Assembly (NCBI GenBank): GCA_002366795.1
Contig: DFBX01000092.1
Span: forward strand, 3,580-67,579
DNA length: 64,000 nt
Reading direction: 5' to 3'
From: Rhodobacteraceae bacterium UBA3069
Lineage (GTDB): Bacteria; Pseudomonadota; Alphaproteobacteria; Rhodobacterales; Rhodobacteraceae
Below, piece by piece: positions 7,185-17,199 of this stretch. Every line of letters starts with the position of its first letter. The stretch's first letter is position 1. Position numbers and translations under genes: made by a program. Under the pieces are notes generated by a model that made no database searches, was not told the origin of the DNA, and saw only the letters and a program-made list of their open reading frames with translations.

Positions 7185-10148
7185 ATGAACGATCAAAGCC
7201 CCAACGACCTGTTTCACGCCTCCAGCTTCATGCAAGGCCACAATGCCGAGTACCTGGAGCAGCTTTACGCGCGCTATGCCAACGATCCCAACGCGGTCGA
7301 CGAGGCATGGCAGGAGTTCTTCCGCCAGATGGGCGACGACGATATGTCGGTCAAGCAAGAGGCCGCAGGCCCGTCCTGGGCACGCGCCGACTGGCCGCCC
7401 ACCCCGAATGACGACCTGACCGCCGCACTGGACGGCATGTGGCCCGCGCCAGTCGAAGCCAAGGCCGCGGGCAAGAAGATCGTCGAAAAGGCCTCCGAAA
7501 AGGGCGTGACCATATCGGACGAAGCGGTAAAACGCGCCGTGCTGGACAGCATCCGTGCGCTGATGCTGATCCGGGCCTACCGCATTCGTGGCCACTTGGC
7601 CGCCGATCTGGACCCGCTGGGCCTGCACGGGCGCGACCCGCACCCAGAACTGGACCCCAAGGCATACGGTTTCACCGAAGCCGACATGGACCGCCCGATA
7701 TTCATCGACAATGTGCTGGGCATGCAGGTTGCCTCGATGCGGCAGATCATCGACATCGTGAAACGCACCTATTGCGGCACCTTCGCCCTGCAATACATGC
7801 ATATTTCCGATCCCGAGCAATCCTCTTGGCTGAAAGAGCGGATCGAGGGGTATGGTAAGGAAATCACCTTTACCCGCGAGGGTCGCAAAGCGATCCTGAA
7901 CAAGCTGGTCGAGGCAGAAGGTTTCGAAAAATTCCTTCATGTCAAATATATGGGGACCAAGCGATTCGGCCTTGATGGCGGTGAATCACTGATCCCCGCG
8001 ATGGAACAGATCATCAAGCGTGGTGGCAATCTGGGCGTTAAGGAAATCGTCATGGGGATGCCGCACCGCGGTCGCCTGTCGGTTCTGGCCAATGTTCTGA
8101 ACAAGCCCTATCGCGCGATCTTCAACGAATTCCAGGGCGGCAGCTTCAAGCCCGAGGATGTGGGCGGATCGGGCGATGTGAAATACCACCTTGGCGCTTC
8201 GTCCGACCGCGAATTCGACGGCAACACCGTTCACCTGTCGCTGACCGCCAACCCCTCGCACCTGGAGGCGGTGAACCCGGTGGTTCTGGGCAAGGTCCGC
8301 GCCAAGCAGGACCAGCTTAACGATGCCGAGCGCATGGCGGTACTGCCCATCCTGCTGCACGGCGATGCGGCCTTTGCCGGTCAGGGCGTCGTGGCCGAAG
8401 GCTTCGGCCTGTCGGGCCTGAAAGGGCACCGCACGGGCGGCACCATCCATATCGTCGTGAACAACCAGATCGGCTTTACCACCGCGCCGCACTTCTCGCG
8501 CAGCTCGCCCTATCCCACGGATATCGCCCTGATGGTCGAAGCGCCGATCTTCCACGTCAACGGTGACGACCCCGAAGCCGTGGTGCATGCCGCCAAGGTA
8601 GCGACGGAATTCCGCCAGAAGTTCCATAAGGACGTGGTCATCGACATCTTTTGCTATCGCCGGTTCGGTCACAACGAGGGCGACGAGCCCATGTTCACCA
8701 ACCCGATCATGTACAAGAAGATCAAGACACAGAAGACCACTCTGGCCCTTTATACCGAACGTCTGGTCAAGGACGGCCTGATCCCCGAGGGGGAGATCGA
8801 GGATATGAAAGCCTCGTTCCAGTCCATGCTGAACGAAGAATTCGAGGCCGGCAAAGACTACAAACCCAACAAGGCCGACTGGCTGGACGGGCGCTGGTCG
8901 CACCTCGATCGGCAGAACGAGAACAAGTACCAGCGCGGCGAAACCGCCATCAAGCCCGAAACAATGGAACAAATTGGCAAGGCGCTCACCACCGCGCCCG
9001 ACGGCTTCCCGCTGCACAAGACCGTGCAGCGCCTGCTGGAAACCAAGCGCGAGATGTTCGCGACCGGCAAGGGATTCGATTGGGCAACGGGCGAGGCGCT
9101 GGCCTTTGGCTCCTTGTTGACCGAAGGCTACCCCGTGCGTCTGGCCGGGCAGGATTCGACCCGCGGCACGTTCAGCCAGCGGCATTCGAGCCTGATCGAC
9201 CAAAACACCGAGGAGCGTTACTACCCGCTGAACAACATCCGCAAGGGACAGGCGCAATACGAGGTCATCGACTCGATGCTTTCGGAATACGCCGTACTGG
9301 GTTTCGAATACGGCTATTCGCTGTCCGAACCCAACGCGCTGACCCTGTGGGAAGCACAGTTCGGCGATTTCGCCAACGGCGCGCAAATCATGTTCGACCA
9401 GTTCATTTCCTCGGGCGAATCCAAATGGCTGCGGATGTCGGGCCTCGTCTGCCTGCTGCCGCATGGTTATGAAGGGCAAGGGCCGGAACACTCCTCGGCC
9501 CGACTGGAGCGTTTCCTGACAATGTGCGGCGGCGACAACTGGATCGTGGCCAACTGCACCACTCCGGCCAACTATTTCCACATCCTGCGCCGCCAGCTTC
9601 ACCGCAGCTTCCGCAAACCGCTGATCCTGATGACGCCGAAATCGCTGTTGCGTCACAAGATGGCGATTTCGGATGTTGAGGATTTCACCACCGGATCGTC
9701 CTTCCACCGCGTACTGTGGGATGACGCCGAACGCGGCCATTCCGACCTGAAGCTGAAGGCCGACGGCAAGATCAAGCGCGTGGTGATGTGTTCGGGCAAG
9801 GTTTACTACGACCTGCTGGAAGAACGCGATGCGCGCGGAGCCGACGATGTCTACCTGCTGCGTGTCGAACAGTTCTACCCCTTCCCCGCCATGTCGCTGG
9901 TGAAGGAACTGGAACGCTTCCCCAGCGCGGAAATGGTCTGGTGCCAGGAAGAACCCAAGAACCAGGGCGCATGGTCCTTTATCGAACCGAATATCGAATG
10001 GGTGCTGGGCCGTATCAACGCCAAGCACAAGCGACCCACCTATGCGGGCCGCGCCGCATCCGCCTCGCCCGCGACGGGCCTGGCATCGCAGCACAAAGCA
10101 CAACAACAGGCGCTCGTGAACGACGCGCTGACCATCGAAGGGAAATAA
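7185..10148 (+). CDS. sucA: 2-oxoglutarate dehydrogenase E1 component
   Basis: Thiamine-diphosphate-dependent E1 of the 2-oxoglutarate dehydrogenase complex; it decarboxylates 2-oxoglutarate and succinylates the lipoyl group of SucB. At 987 residues it is full length. It begins with the E1o N-terminal segment (FHASSFMQGHNAEYLEQLY) that anchors E1 to the complex. Further features are MPHRGRLSVLANVL in the active site, GDAAFAGQGVVAE plus VVNNQIGFTT for Mg-ThDP binding, and the C-terminal transketolase-like domain with LPHGYEGQGPEHSSAR. sucB follows after three bases. Confidence 0.98.
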   Translation: MNDQSPNDLFHASSFMQGHNAEYLEQLYARYANDPNAVDEAWQEFFRQMGDDDMSVKQEAAGPSWARADWPPTPNDDLTAALDGMWPAPVEAKAAGKKIVEKASEKGVTISDEAVKRAVLDSIRALMLIRAYRIRGHLAADLDPLGLHGRDPHPELDPKAYGFTEADMDRPIFIDNVLGMQVASMRQIIDIVKRTYCGTFALQYMHISDPEQSSWLKERIEGYGKEITFTREGRKAILNKLVEAEGFEKFLHVKYMGTKRFGLDGGESLIPAMEQIIKRGGNLGVKEIVMGMPHRGRLSVLANVLNKPYRAIFNEFQGGSFKPEDVGGSGDVKYHLGASSDREFDGNTVHLSLTANPSHLEAVNPVVLGKVRAKQDQLNDAERMAVLPILLHGDAAFAGQGVVAEGFGLSGLKGHRTGGTIHIVVNNQIGFTTAPHFSRSSPYPTDIALMVEAPIFHVNGDDPEAVVHAAKVATEFRQKFHKDVVIDIFCYRRFGHNEGDEPMFTNPIMYKKIKTQKTTLALYTERLVKDGLIPEGEIEDMKASFQSMLNEEFEAGKDYKPNKADWLDGRWSHLDRQNENKYQRGETAIKPETMEQIGKALTTAPDGFPLHKTVQRLLETKREMFATGKGFDWATGEALAFGSLLTEGYPVRLAGQDSTRGTFSQRHSSLIDQNTEERYYPLNNIRKGQAQYEVIDSMLSEYAVLGFEYGYSLSEPNALTLWEAQFGDFANGAQIMFDQFISSGESKWLRMSGLVCLLPHGYEGQGPEHSSARLERFLTMCGGDNWIVANCTTPANYFHILRRQLHRSFRKPLILMTPKSLLRHKMAISDVEDFTTGSSFHRVLWDDAERGHSDLKLKADGKIKRVVMCSGKVYYDLLEERDARGADDVYLLRVEQFYPFPAMSLVKELERFPSAEMVWCQEEPKNQGAWSFIEPNIEWVLGRINAKHKRPTYAGRAASASPATGLASQHKAQQQALVNDALTIEGK

Positions 10149-10151
10149 CCC

Positions 10152-11669
10152 ATGACCACCGAAGTTCGCGTCCCCACGCTTGGCGAATCCGTGACCGAGG
10201 CAACCGTGGCAACCTGGTTCAAGCAGCCGGGTGACGCCGTGGCCGCCGATGAAATGCTCTGTGAGCTGGAAACAGACAAGGTAACGGTCGAAGTGCCCGC
10301 GCCCGCAGCTGGGACCCTGTCTGAAATCGTCGCCAAGGAAGGCGACACCGTGGGCGTCGATGCCCTGCTGGCCATGATCGCCGAAGGTGACAGCGCCGCT
10401 GCTGCACCGGCCAAGGCCGAAGCCGCCCCCGCCAAAGCCACCGAAAGCAAGGCCGAAGAGGTCAAGGTCATGGTCCCCGCGCTGGGTGAATCCGTGACCG
10501 AGGCGACCGTTTCGACATGGTTCAAGAAAGAAGGCGACAGCGTCGCTCAGGACGAAATGCTGTGCGAGCTTGAAACCGACAAGGTGTCAGTCGAGGTTCC
10601 TGCGCCCGCCGCTGGCCTGCTGGCCAAGATCGTCGCGCCCGAAGGCACCACCGTGGATGCCACCGCACAACTGGCCGTGATTTCCGGCGGTGCCGGTGCA
10701 TCGGCCGCTGCCGTGCAGACCGAAGGCTCTAAGGGAGAGGCCTATCAGGCGCCCGCCGTCGGTCAGGGCACCCGCGACGTCAAGGACGGCCCCGCCGCCG
10801 AAAAAGCCATGGCCGAAGCCGGAATTTCCCGCGATGCGGTCACTGGCACCGGCAAGGACGGCCGAGCCACCAAGGCCGATGTCGCCGCTGCCGTGGCCGC
10901 CGCGAGTGCCGCCCCGCAAGCCGCCGCGGCGCCCTCTGCCCCGCGCGCGCCCGTGCCTGCCGATGACGCGGCCCGCGAAGAGCGGGTCAAGATGACCCGC
11001 CTGCGCCAGACCATCGCGCGCCGCCTGAAGGACGCGCAGAACACCGCCGCCATGCTGACCACCTATAACGAGGTGGACATGACCGAAACCATGGCCCTGC
11101 GCAGCGAATACAAGGACCTGTTCGAGAAGAAGCACGGCGTGCGCCTTGGCTTCATGTCCTTCTTCACCAAGGCCTGCTGCCACGCCCTGAAAGAGGTGCC
11201 CGAGGTGAACGCCGAAATCGACGGCACCGACGTGGTTTACAAGAACTTCGTCCACATGGGCATCGCCGCGGGCACCCCGCAGGGCTTGGTGGTTCCGGTC
11301 ATCCGCGACGCCGACAGCATGTCCTTTGCCGAAATCGAGAAGGCAATTGCCGAGAAGGGCAAACGCGCCCGTGACGGCAAACTGTCCATGGCGGAAATGC
11401 AGGGCGGCACCTTCACCATTTCCAACGGTGGTGTCTATGGCTCGCTCATGTCCTCGCCCATCCTGAACCCGCCGCAATCGGGTATCCTGGGCATGCACAA
11501 GATCCAGGACCGCGCCATGGTCATCAACGGCGAGATCAAGATCCGCCCGATGATGTATCTGGCCCTGTCCTATGACCACCGCATCGTCGATGGCAAAGGC
11601 GCCGTGACCTTCCTTGTGCGCGTCAAGGAAGCGCTGGAAGATCCCCGCCGCCTGCTTATGGATCTGTAA
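10152..11669 (+). CDS. sucB: Dihydrolipoyllysine succinyltransferase (E2o) with two lipoyl domains
   Basis: E2 core of the 2-oxoglutarate dehydrogenase complex, transferring succinyl from lipoate to CoA. The 505-residue protein is longer than the roughly 400 residues of classical E2o because it has two tandem lipoyl domains. Their lipoylated lysines are K43 and K144, each in ELETDKV, joined by an Ala/Pro/Lys-rich linker. A peripheral-subunit-binding domain follows at about 190-240, then another Ala/Pro linker. The catalytic domain has H476 and D480 in YDHRIVDG. The two lipoyl repeats are very alike (both contain LGESVTEATV), consistent with domain duplication. Confidence 0.97.
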   Translation: MTTEVRVPTLGESVTEATVATWFKQPGDAVAADEMLCELETDKVTVEVPAPAAGTLSEIVAKEGDTVGVDALLAMIAEGDSAAAAPAKAEAAPAKATESKAEEVKVMVPALGESVTEATVSTWFKKEGDSVAQDEMLCELETDKVSVEVPAPAAGLLAKIVAPEGTTVDATAQLAVISGGAGASAAAVQTEGSKGEAYQAPAVGQGTRDVKDGPAAEKAMAEAGISRDAVTGTGKDGRATKADVAAAVAAASAAPQAAAAPSAPRAPVPADDAAREERVKMTRLRQTIARRLKDAQNTAAMLTTYNEVDMTETMALRSEYKDLFEKKHGVRLGFMSFFTKACCHALKEVPEVNAEIDGTDVVYKNFVHMGIAAGTPQGLVVPVIRDADSMSFAEIEKAIAEKGKRARDGKLSMAEMQGGTFTISNGGVYGSLMSSPILNPPQSGILGMHKIQDRAMVINGEIKIRPMMYLALSYDHRIVDGKGAVTFLVRVKEALEDPRRLLMDL

Positions 11670-11711
11670 TCCTGTCGGGCGGGGCCTTGTGCGCCGCCGC
11701 CTGAAACACGC

Positions 11712-11736
11712 GTCCGGGCGCATCTGCCGCCCGGAC
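11712..11736. repeat. Stem-loop between sucB and the glycosyltransferase
   Basis: GTCCGGGCG (11712-11720) and CGCCCGGAC (11728-11736) form a perfect 9-bp stem with a 7-nt loop, 42 bp after the sucB stop. No U-tract follows, so it could protect the 3' end of a processed sucAB message or weakly attenuate transcription. Confidence 0.55.
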
Positions 11737-11759
11737 ACCCGCCCCCACCCGGTGCCCCA

Positions 11760-12773
11760 ATGACCCGCCCCGCCCCCATGCCAGACAAGCGAACCACCCC
11801 GCGCGCAGCGGTCGTGTCCTGTATGCGGAATGAGGGGATATTCGTGCTGGAATGGCTGGCCTATCATCTGTGCATCGGCTTTGACCGCGCGGTGATCTGC
11901 ACCAATGACTGCACCGACGGGTCGGGCGCACTGCTGGATGTGCTGGCCGACCGCGGCCTTGTCACCCATCTGCGCCACCACCCCGACGAAGGCCAAGCCC
12001 CGCAGGACAGCGGCATCGCCGTGGCATTGGAGGCATTGGAAGGCAGCGACACCGACTGGGTGCTGTTCATCGACGCGGACGAGTTCTTGAACATCCAAAG
12101 TGGCGATGGCATGATCGCCGACCTTCTGGCACAGGCGGGCGAGGCAGACGTGATCGCGCTGGCGTGGCGGTTCTTCGGCAGCTCCGGTCTGCCCGACTGG
12201 TCCGGCGGGCTGATAATGGAACAGTTCACCATGGCCGAGGATACCCCCGACGAAGACCATATCAATTTCAAATCCATGTTCCGCCGCGCTGCTTTCGCCC
12301 ATTCGCATGACCACATGCCGCAACAGCCGCGTGTCACCTGCCTCCGCGTGGTCTCCGCAGCGGGTGAAGACCTGCCAAACCGCCCCCTGCTGTCCGCGCG
12401 CAAATATCGTAAGTATCAGCCGCTGGACCGTTCGATCCGCTGGGACGTGGCGCAGTTGAACCATTACGCGGTCAAATCCGACGACCTGTTCCTGATGAAA
12501 AATGACCGGGGCGACGGGCAGAATGGCCGGAACACCGGCAAGCGCTATCACCTGAACTGGAAGTGGCACCGCGCCGCCAACCGGAATCAGGTTTCCGACC
12601 GCTCGATCCTGCGCCACATGCCTGCCGTTCAGGCGCGGCTGGCCGAATGGCGCACTGACCGCGAAATAGCGGTCGCCGAAACCGCCTGTGCCGACTGGTT
12701 CGTGGCCGAAAAACAACGCATCCTGACGCCGGAAAACCGTGCCGCTTGGACCCATGAAAGGCAATCCACATGA
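11760..12773 (+). CDS. Glycosyltransferase, GT2-like (Glyco_tranf_2_4 type)
   Basis: A 337-residue predicted nucleotide-sugar glycosyltransferase of the GT-A fold. The N-terminus has the family pattern VVSCMRNEGIFVLEWLAYH, then NDCTDGS. The metal-binding DxD lies near residue 105 in FIDADEF. The C-terminal part contains HYAVKS and NWKWHRAANRN, as in related proteins. There is no signal peptide or membrane helix, so it probably acts in the cytosol; the acceptor is unknown. An alternative start is the ATG at 11778. It lies between sucB and lpdA and overlaps the MAPEG gene by four bases. No connection to 2-oxoglutarate dehydrogenase is known. Confidence 0.82.
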   Translation: MTRPAPMPDKRTTPRAAVVSCMRNEGIFVLEWLAYHLCIGFDRAVICTNDCTDGSGALLDVLADRGLVTHLRHHPDEGQAPQDSGIAVALEALEGSDTDWVLFIDADEFLNIQSGDGMIADLLAQAGEADVIALAWRFFGSSGLPDWSGGLIMEQFTMAEDTPDEDHINFKSMFRRAAFAHSHDHMPQQPRVTCLRVVSAAGEDLPNRPLLSARKYRKYQPLDRSIRWDVAQLNHYAVKSDDLFLMKNDRGDGQNGRNTGKRYHLNWKWHRAANRNQVSDRSILRHMPAVQARLAEWRTDREIAVAETACADWFVAEKQRILTPENRAAWTHERQST

Positions 12774-13171
12774 CCGCGCAAATGCCCCCCGAACTGACCG
12801 CCCTCGCGCTTGCGGCCTGCTTGCAAGCCCTTCAATTCATCGCCTATTCCGTCGCCGCGCAGAAACAGGTGGGCAGCGAATACGCTGCCTCGCCCCGCGA
12901 TACCCCGCGCGAATTGTCCGGCGTGGCGGGCCGTTTGCAGCGTGCGCTGAACAACCATTTCGAAGGGCTGATCCTGTTCACCATCGCCGTGGTCGTGGTC
13001 ACCCTGTCCGGCCAATCCACCGACTTCACCACCAATGCCGCCTGGGTCTACCTGGTCATGCGCGCGCTTTACGTGCCGGCCTATGTCTTTGGCCTGTCGC
13101 CTTGGCGATCCCTCATCTGGGCCGTCGGATTTTTCGCCACCATGGCGATGATCCTGTCCGCCCTTATCTGA
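12770..13171 (+). CDS. MAPEG family membrane protein
   Basis: A 133-residue protein of the membrane-associated eicosanoid/glutathione metabolism superfamily, with four predicted helices. The family signature RALNNHFEGLILF is visible after the first loop. Bacterial members are mostly of unknown function; some are glutathione transferases. The ATGA overlap with the glycosyltransferase indicates coupled translation. lpdA starts 45 bp downstream. Confidence 0.85.
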   Translation: MTAQMPPELTALALAACLQALQFIAYSVAAQKQVGSEYAASPRDTPRELSGVAGRLQRALNNHFEGLILFTIAVVVVTLSGQSTDFTTNAAWVYLVMRALYVPAYVFGLSPWRSLIWAVGFFATMAMILSALI

Positions 13172-13216
13172 ACAACCGAATACCGGCGCTGACGCCGCAC
13201 ACAAAGGAGAAACTCC

Positions 13217-14605
<1,389 letters not shown>

Positions 14606-14613
14606 TGCGGCAT

Positions 14614-14642
14614 CGGGGCGGGCTCACTCCCGCCCCGTTTTC
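14614..14642 (+). terminator. Intrinsic terminator of lpdA
   Basis: Perfect 9-bp stem CGGGGCGGG (14614-14622) with CCCGCCCCG (14629-14637), a 6-nt loop, then TTTT. It lies directly after lpdA and ends just before the next start codon. Confidence 0.85.
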
Positions 14643-14645
14643 CAA

Positions 14646-15167
14646 ATGAATATCAAGTATTTCGCATTGGTCATTATTGGTGGCCTAGCGCTTGGCGCGT
14701 CCGGTCGTGGCATCGTACAAAAACTGACCGCGCCGGATCGAGCCGAAGCCTATATTGCCCTGCTCGACAGCCACTGTCGCACTCGAATCGCCGCACCGGC
14801 GGCGGGCACAGACCCGCAGTCGCAACTGGACCCGGACGCGCGAGAGGTCGCGATTGATAAACGCACAGACCTGCGCCTGACCCAAAGCCGTCACAAATGT
14901 GAAATTCATGAAGCGCAGCAGCTAATGACCGTGGCAGAGCGCGACCGGCTTGCCCGACTGCTGCCCGCCTATCTGGCCGATGTCCTGCCGATCCTGCGCC
15001 ATCCGGCGGATGACATACCCGGGTTCGACACGCTCCGTGGCTTTATGCTGCAACCGCCCGGACAAGCGGGGAACGACCAATGGGGCGTTCTTCTGTTGCG
15101 TCCCCAAGGCGATAGCGGCGACGCCCTGCAACGCACCAGCCTGACCCTCGCCCTGTCACGTCCCTGA
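14646..15167 (+). CDS. Membrane-anchored hypothetical protein
   Basis: A 173-residue protein of no recognised family. An N-terminal helix (YFALVIIGGLALGASGRGIV) looks like a signal anchor or signal peptide. The rest is hydrophilic with two cysteines and a probably helical mid part. The start at 14646 is chosen because it follows the lpdA terminator and begins the hydrophobic segment; the same frame is open further upstream into lpdA. No good Shine-Dalgarno sequence is seen. Confidence 0.6.
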   Translation: MNIKYFALVIIGGLALGASGRGIVQKLTAPDRAEAYIALLDSHCRTRIAAPAAGTDPQSQLDPDAREVAIDKRTDLRLTQSRHKCEIHEAQQLMTVAERDRLARLLPAYLADVLPILRHPADDIPGFDTLRGFMLQPPGQAGNDQWGVLLLRPQGDSGDALQRTSLTLALSRP

Positions 15168-15261
15168 CGGTGAATACCCCAAGCCCGCAAGGGCGCCAGC
15201 CGCGCCCGAGGGCTAGGGTGGGTCCGGGTGGGACGCCCGAGGGCGCGGCTTTCATAAAAAA

Positions 15262-15285
15262 GACCGGCGCGGGGCCGGTCATTTT
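15262..15285. terminator. Bidirectional terminator
   Basis: GACCGGC (15262-15268) pairs with GCCGGTC (15274-15280). It is flanked by A-rich sequence on the left (AAAAAA) and ATTTT on the right, so it can serve the plus-strand gene ending at 15167 and the minus-strand gene ending at 15315. The 147-bp gap also contains two copies of CGCCCGAGGG about 30 bp apart. Confidence 0.75.
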
Positions 15286-15314
15286 CGTTTCGCAATGCAG
15301 TCAGAAAACCAAAA

Positions 15315-15719
15315 TCACTCGGCCTTCTTACCCTTGGTCTTTTCCTTGGCTTCGGCCTCTTTCGGCGTCATCTCTGCAAACTGGATCTTGCAGCCCTTCT
15401 TGATCAAGGCTTTCTCGATCGCCTCCATCTCGCCCTTCAGGCGCGACACCTCGGCGGCATTTCCCTTGTTGCCCTTGATGAAGAAAGCGGCGGGCCAGAA
15501 CAGAACCAGCGCCACGCCGGTCGCCACGGCGTACTGCTCGGCCTGTTTGTTCTGCACACCCATCATTTGCGATGCACGGCTGCTAACGCGCTGCGCCTCT
15601 TCCGACAGCTGGCGGCAGCTGAAGCTTTGATAGGCCACGGGCGAGACATAAGCCGCGTTGATCTTGTCGGACTTCTGGGCACAGCCCGAGGCAACGACCA
15701 GACCAACAACAGGCAACAT
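15315..15719 (-). CDS. Small predicted lipoprotein with one membrane helix
   Basis: A 134-residue protein of unknown function. A short hydrophobic leader ends in the lipobox ASGC. There is one predicted membrane helix (AVATGVALVLFWPAAFFI), then a charged, coiled-coil-like helix (EVSRLKGEMEAIEKALIKKG) and a basic C-terminus. The leader from the only in-frame ATG lacks the usual positive charges. These (I-K-R-I-F-K) are encoded just upstream, before an in-frame stop, which suggests initiation at a rare ATT or ATC codon. There is no operon partner. Confidence 0.65.
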   Translation of the reverse strand: MLPVVGLVVASGCAQKSDKINAAYVSPVAYQSFSCRQLSEEAQRVSSRASQMMGVQNKQAEQYAVATGVALVLFWPAAFFIKGNKGNAAEVSRLKGEMEAIEKALIKKGCKIQFAEMTPKEAEAKEKTKGKKAE

Positions 15720-15878
15720 TTTGAAAATACGCTTGATTCACTCCATTCATTCTACGAAGGCGTGAGTATGTCGTGACGCGCGCCCTGCACGGTGACGTTA
15801 TATAGCATCATGTCAATTGCAGCCCACTGTTGCACGGCAACATCAGTTTTCACCATCTAGGTGACTTGGGTCCGCCCG

Positions 15879-16481
15879 CTACCACAGGGTTTTGGCGGCG
15901 CGGGCGGCCCATGCGGCGTCATAATCTGCGCCGCCCTCCTCTCCACTCGAGGCTTCGGCCAGCATCGCGCCCATCTTGGGCAGGTCCGCGCTGTCGTCGC
16001 GCGCCCACAGGTCCGCCCGAATCTGGGCGCGGGCGCATTGCGGGTAAATTTCGGTGATGCAAATGACGATCACGGTGGCTGGCTGTTTGCCATCCCGGTC
16101 GAACCTGGCGCGTAGGACGGAATCCGCCGTCAGCCGTGCCTGCCCGTTCACCCGCAAAACCGTGTTCGATCTCGGCACCATGAACATCAACGCCACGCGC
16201 CCGTCCGTCACGATATTGCGCAGGGAATCCAGCCGGTTATTGCCGCGCCAGTCGGGCATCAAAAGGGTATGCGCGTCCAGTTCGTCAACCACGGGGCCAT
16301 CGTCGCCGCGCGGGCTGCCGTCGGTGCCATCCGGCCCCACGGTGGACAGGATGCAATAGCGCGAGGCCGCAATCCATTTGCGCGTCAGTGGTGTCAGCCT
16401 TGTCACGACCTTGCGCAGAGATGCCGCGCCGGGCTGATTATACAGCGCCTCAAGGGCGGTGATATCCTTAATGAACTCCAT
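15879..16481 (-). CDS. Pyridoxamine 5'-phosphate oxidase-like flavin protein
   Basis: A 200-residue member of the PPOX/FMN-binding split-barrel superfamily. The pattern RYCILSTVGPDG-DGSPRGD near residues 40-60 and the LPDWRGNNRLDSLRNI segment are typical of the uncharacterised PPOX class in alphaproteobacteria. These usually bind FMN or F420-like cofactors; the substrate is unknown. Its start overlaps the end of plsC by 14 bp, so the two are co-transcribed after ftsEX. Confidence 0.85.
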   Translation of the reverse strand: MEFIKDITALEALYNQPGAASLRKVVTRLTPLTRKWIAASRYCILSTVGPDGTDGSPRGDDGPVVDELDAHTLLMPDWRGNNRLDSLRNIVTDGRVALMFMVPRSNTVLRVNGQARLTADSVLRARFDRDGKQPATVIVICITEIYPQCARAQIRADLWARDDSADLPKMGAMLAEASSGEEGGADYDAAWAARAAKTLW

Positions 16482-17199
16482 CCGGACCGATTCCCGCCTC
16501 TGCCATCAACCTGTCCGAGGCCGCCTCGACCTCGCGCTCAATCCGCGTCATGAATTCTGAGCGCGACAGGCCTGCCTCGATCTTGGGCAGGAATTCGACC
16601 ACGGCCAACCCCGGTTTGCGCAAGATACCCTTGCGCGGCCAGAACAACCCCACATTGGTTGCGGCAGGAACACAGCCATGGCCCGTCTGCTCGTACAGGG
16701 CCGCCGTGCCGACCTTGTAAGGCACCTTGGCCCCCGGTGCGACCCGGGTGCCTTGGGAATAGATGATCAGCTGTCCGGGCTTTTGGCGCCCGGATTCGAC
16801 ATCGGCCGCCATCTTTTTGATCGCCGTGCCACGTTGCCCGCGATTGACCGGCACGCAACCGATGCGCCAGGCGTAGATGCCGATGACCGGCGTCCAAAGC
16901 AGTTCGCGCTTCATGATGAATTTTCCAGCCGGAACGGATTTGAAGATCATAAGGATATCAAGGAAAGACTGGTGCTTGGCCGCGATCATCACATCGTCCT
17001 GGGGCGGGGTGCCGCGCACCTCGGTGCGGATGCCGACCATCCAGCGGGCCGTCCACAACACCCAGTGACAATAGGTTTTGCAGGCGGCGAAAGCCCCCTT
17101 GCTGCTGACCAGCGCCCACGGGGCAAACAGGATGCCAAGCACGGCCATGGCAACATAAATCTGGATCACGAAAACCAGCGAGCGCAGCCATTGGATCAT
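16468..17199 (-). CDS. plsC: 1-acyl-sn-glycerol-3-phosphate acyltransferase
   Basis: LPA acyltransferase making phosphatidic acid at the inner membrane. The 243-residue protein has an N-terminal membrane helix, the catalytic HxxxxD motif in KHQSFLD, and substrate motif CVPVNRGQRG. The third motif reads YSQGTR where most family members have PEGTR, a Glu-to-Gln change. Its ATG overlaps the ftsX stop (TGATG), so it is coupled to the ftsEX operon. Confidence 0.93.
   Translation of the reverse strand: MIQWLRSLVFVIQIYVAMAVLGILFAPWALVSSKGAFAACKTYCHWVLWTARWMVGIRTEVRGTPPQDDVMIAAKHQSFLDILMIFKSVPAGKFIMKRELLWTPVIGIYAWRIGCVPVNRGQRGTAIKKMAADVESGRQKPGQLIIYSQGTRVAPGAKVPYKVGTAALYEQTGHGCVPAATNVGLFWPRKGILRKPGLAVVEFLPKIEAGLSRSEFMTRIEREVEAASDRLMAEAGIGPDGVH

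Noticed and set aside
7986..10106. A 706-codon open frame antisense to sucA
   Set aside because: It lies wholly within the highly conserved sucA; high GC at third positions leaves the opposite strand open. The peptide shows no domain or signal.
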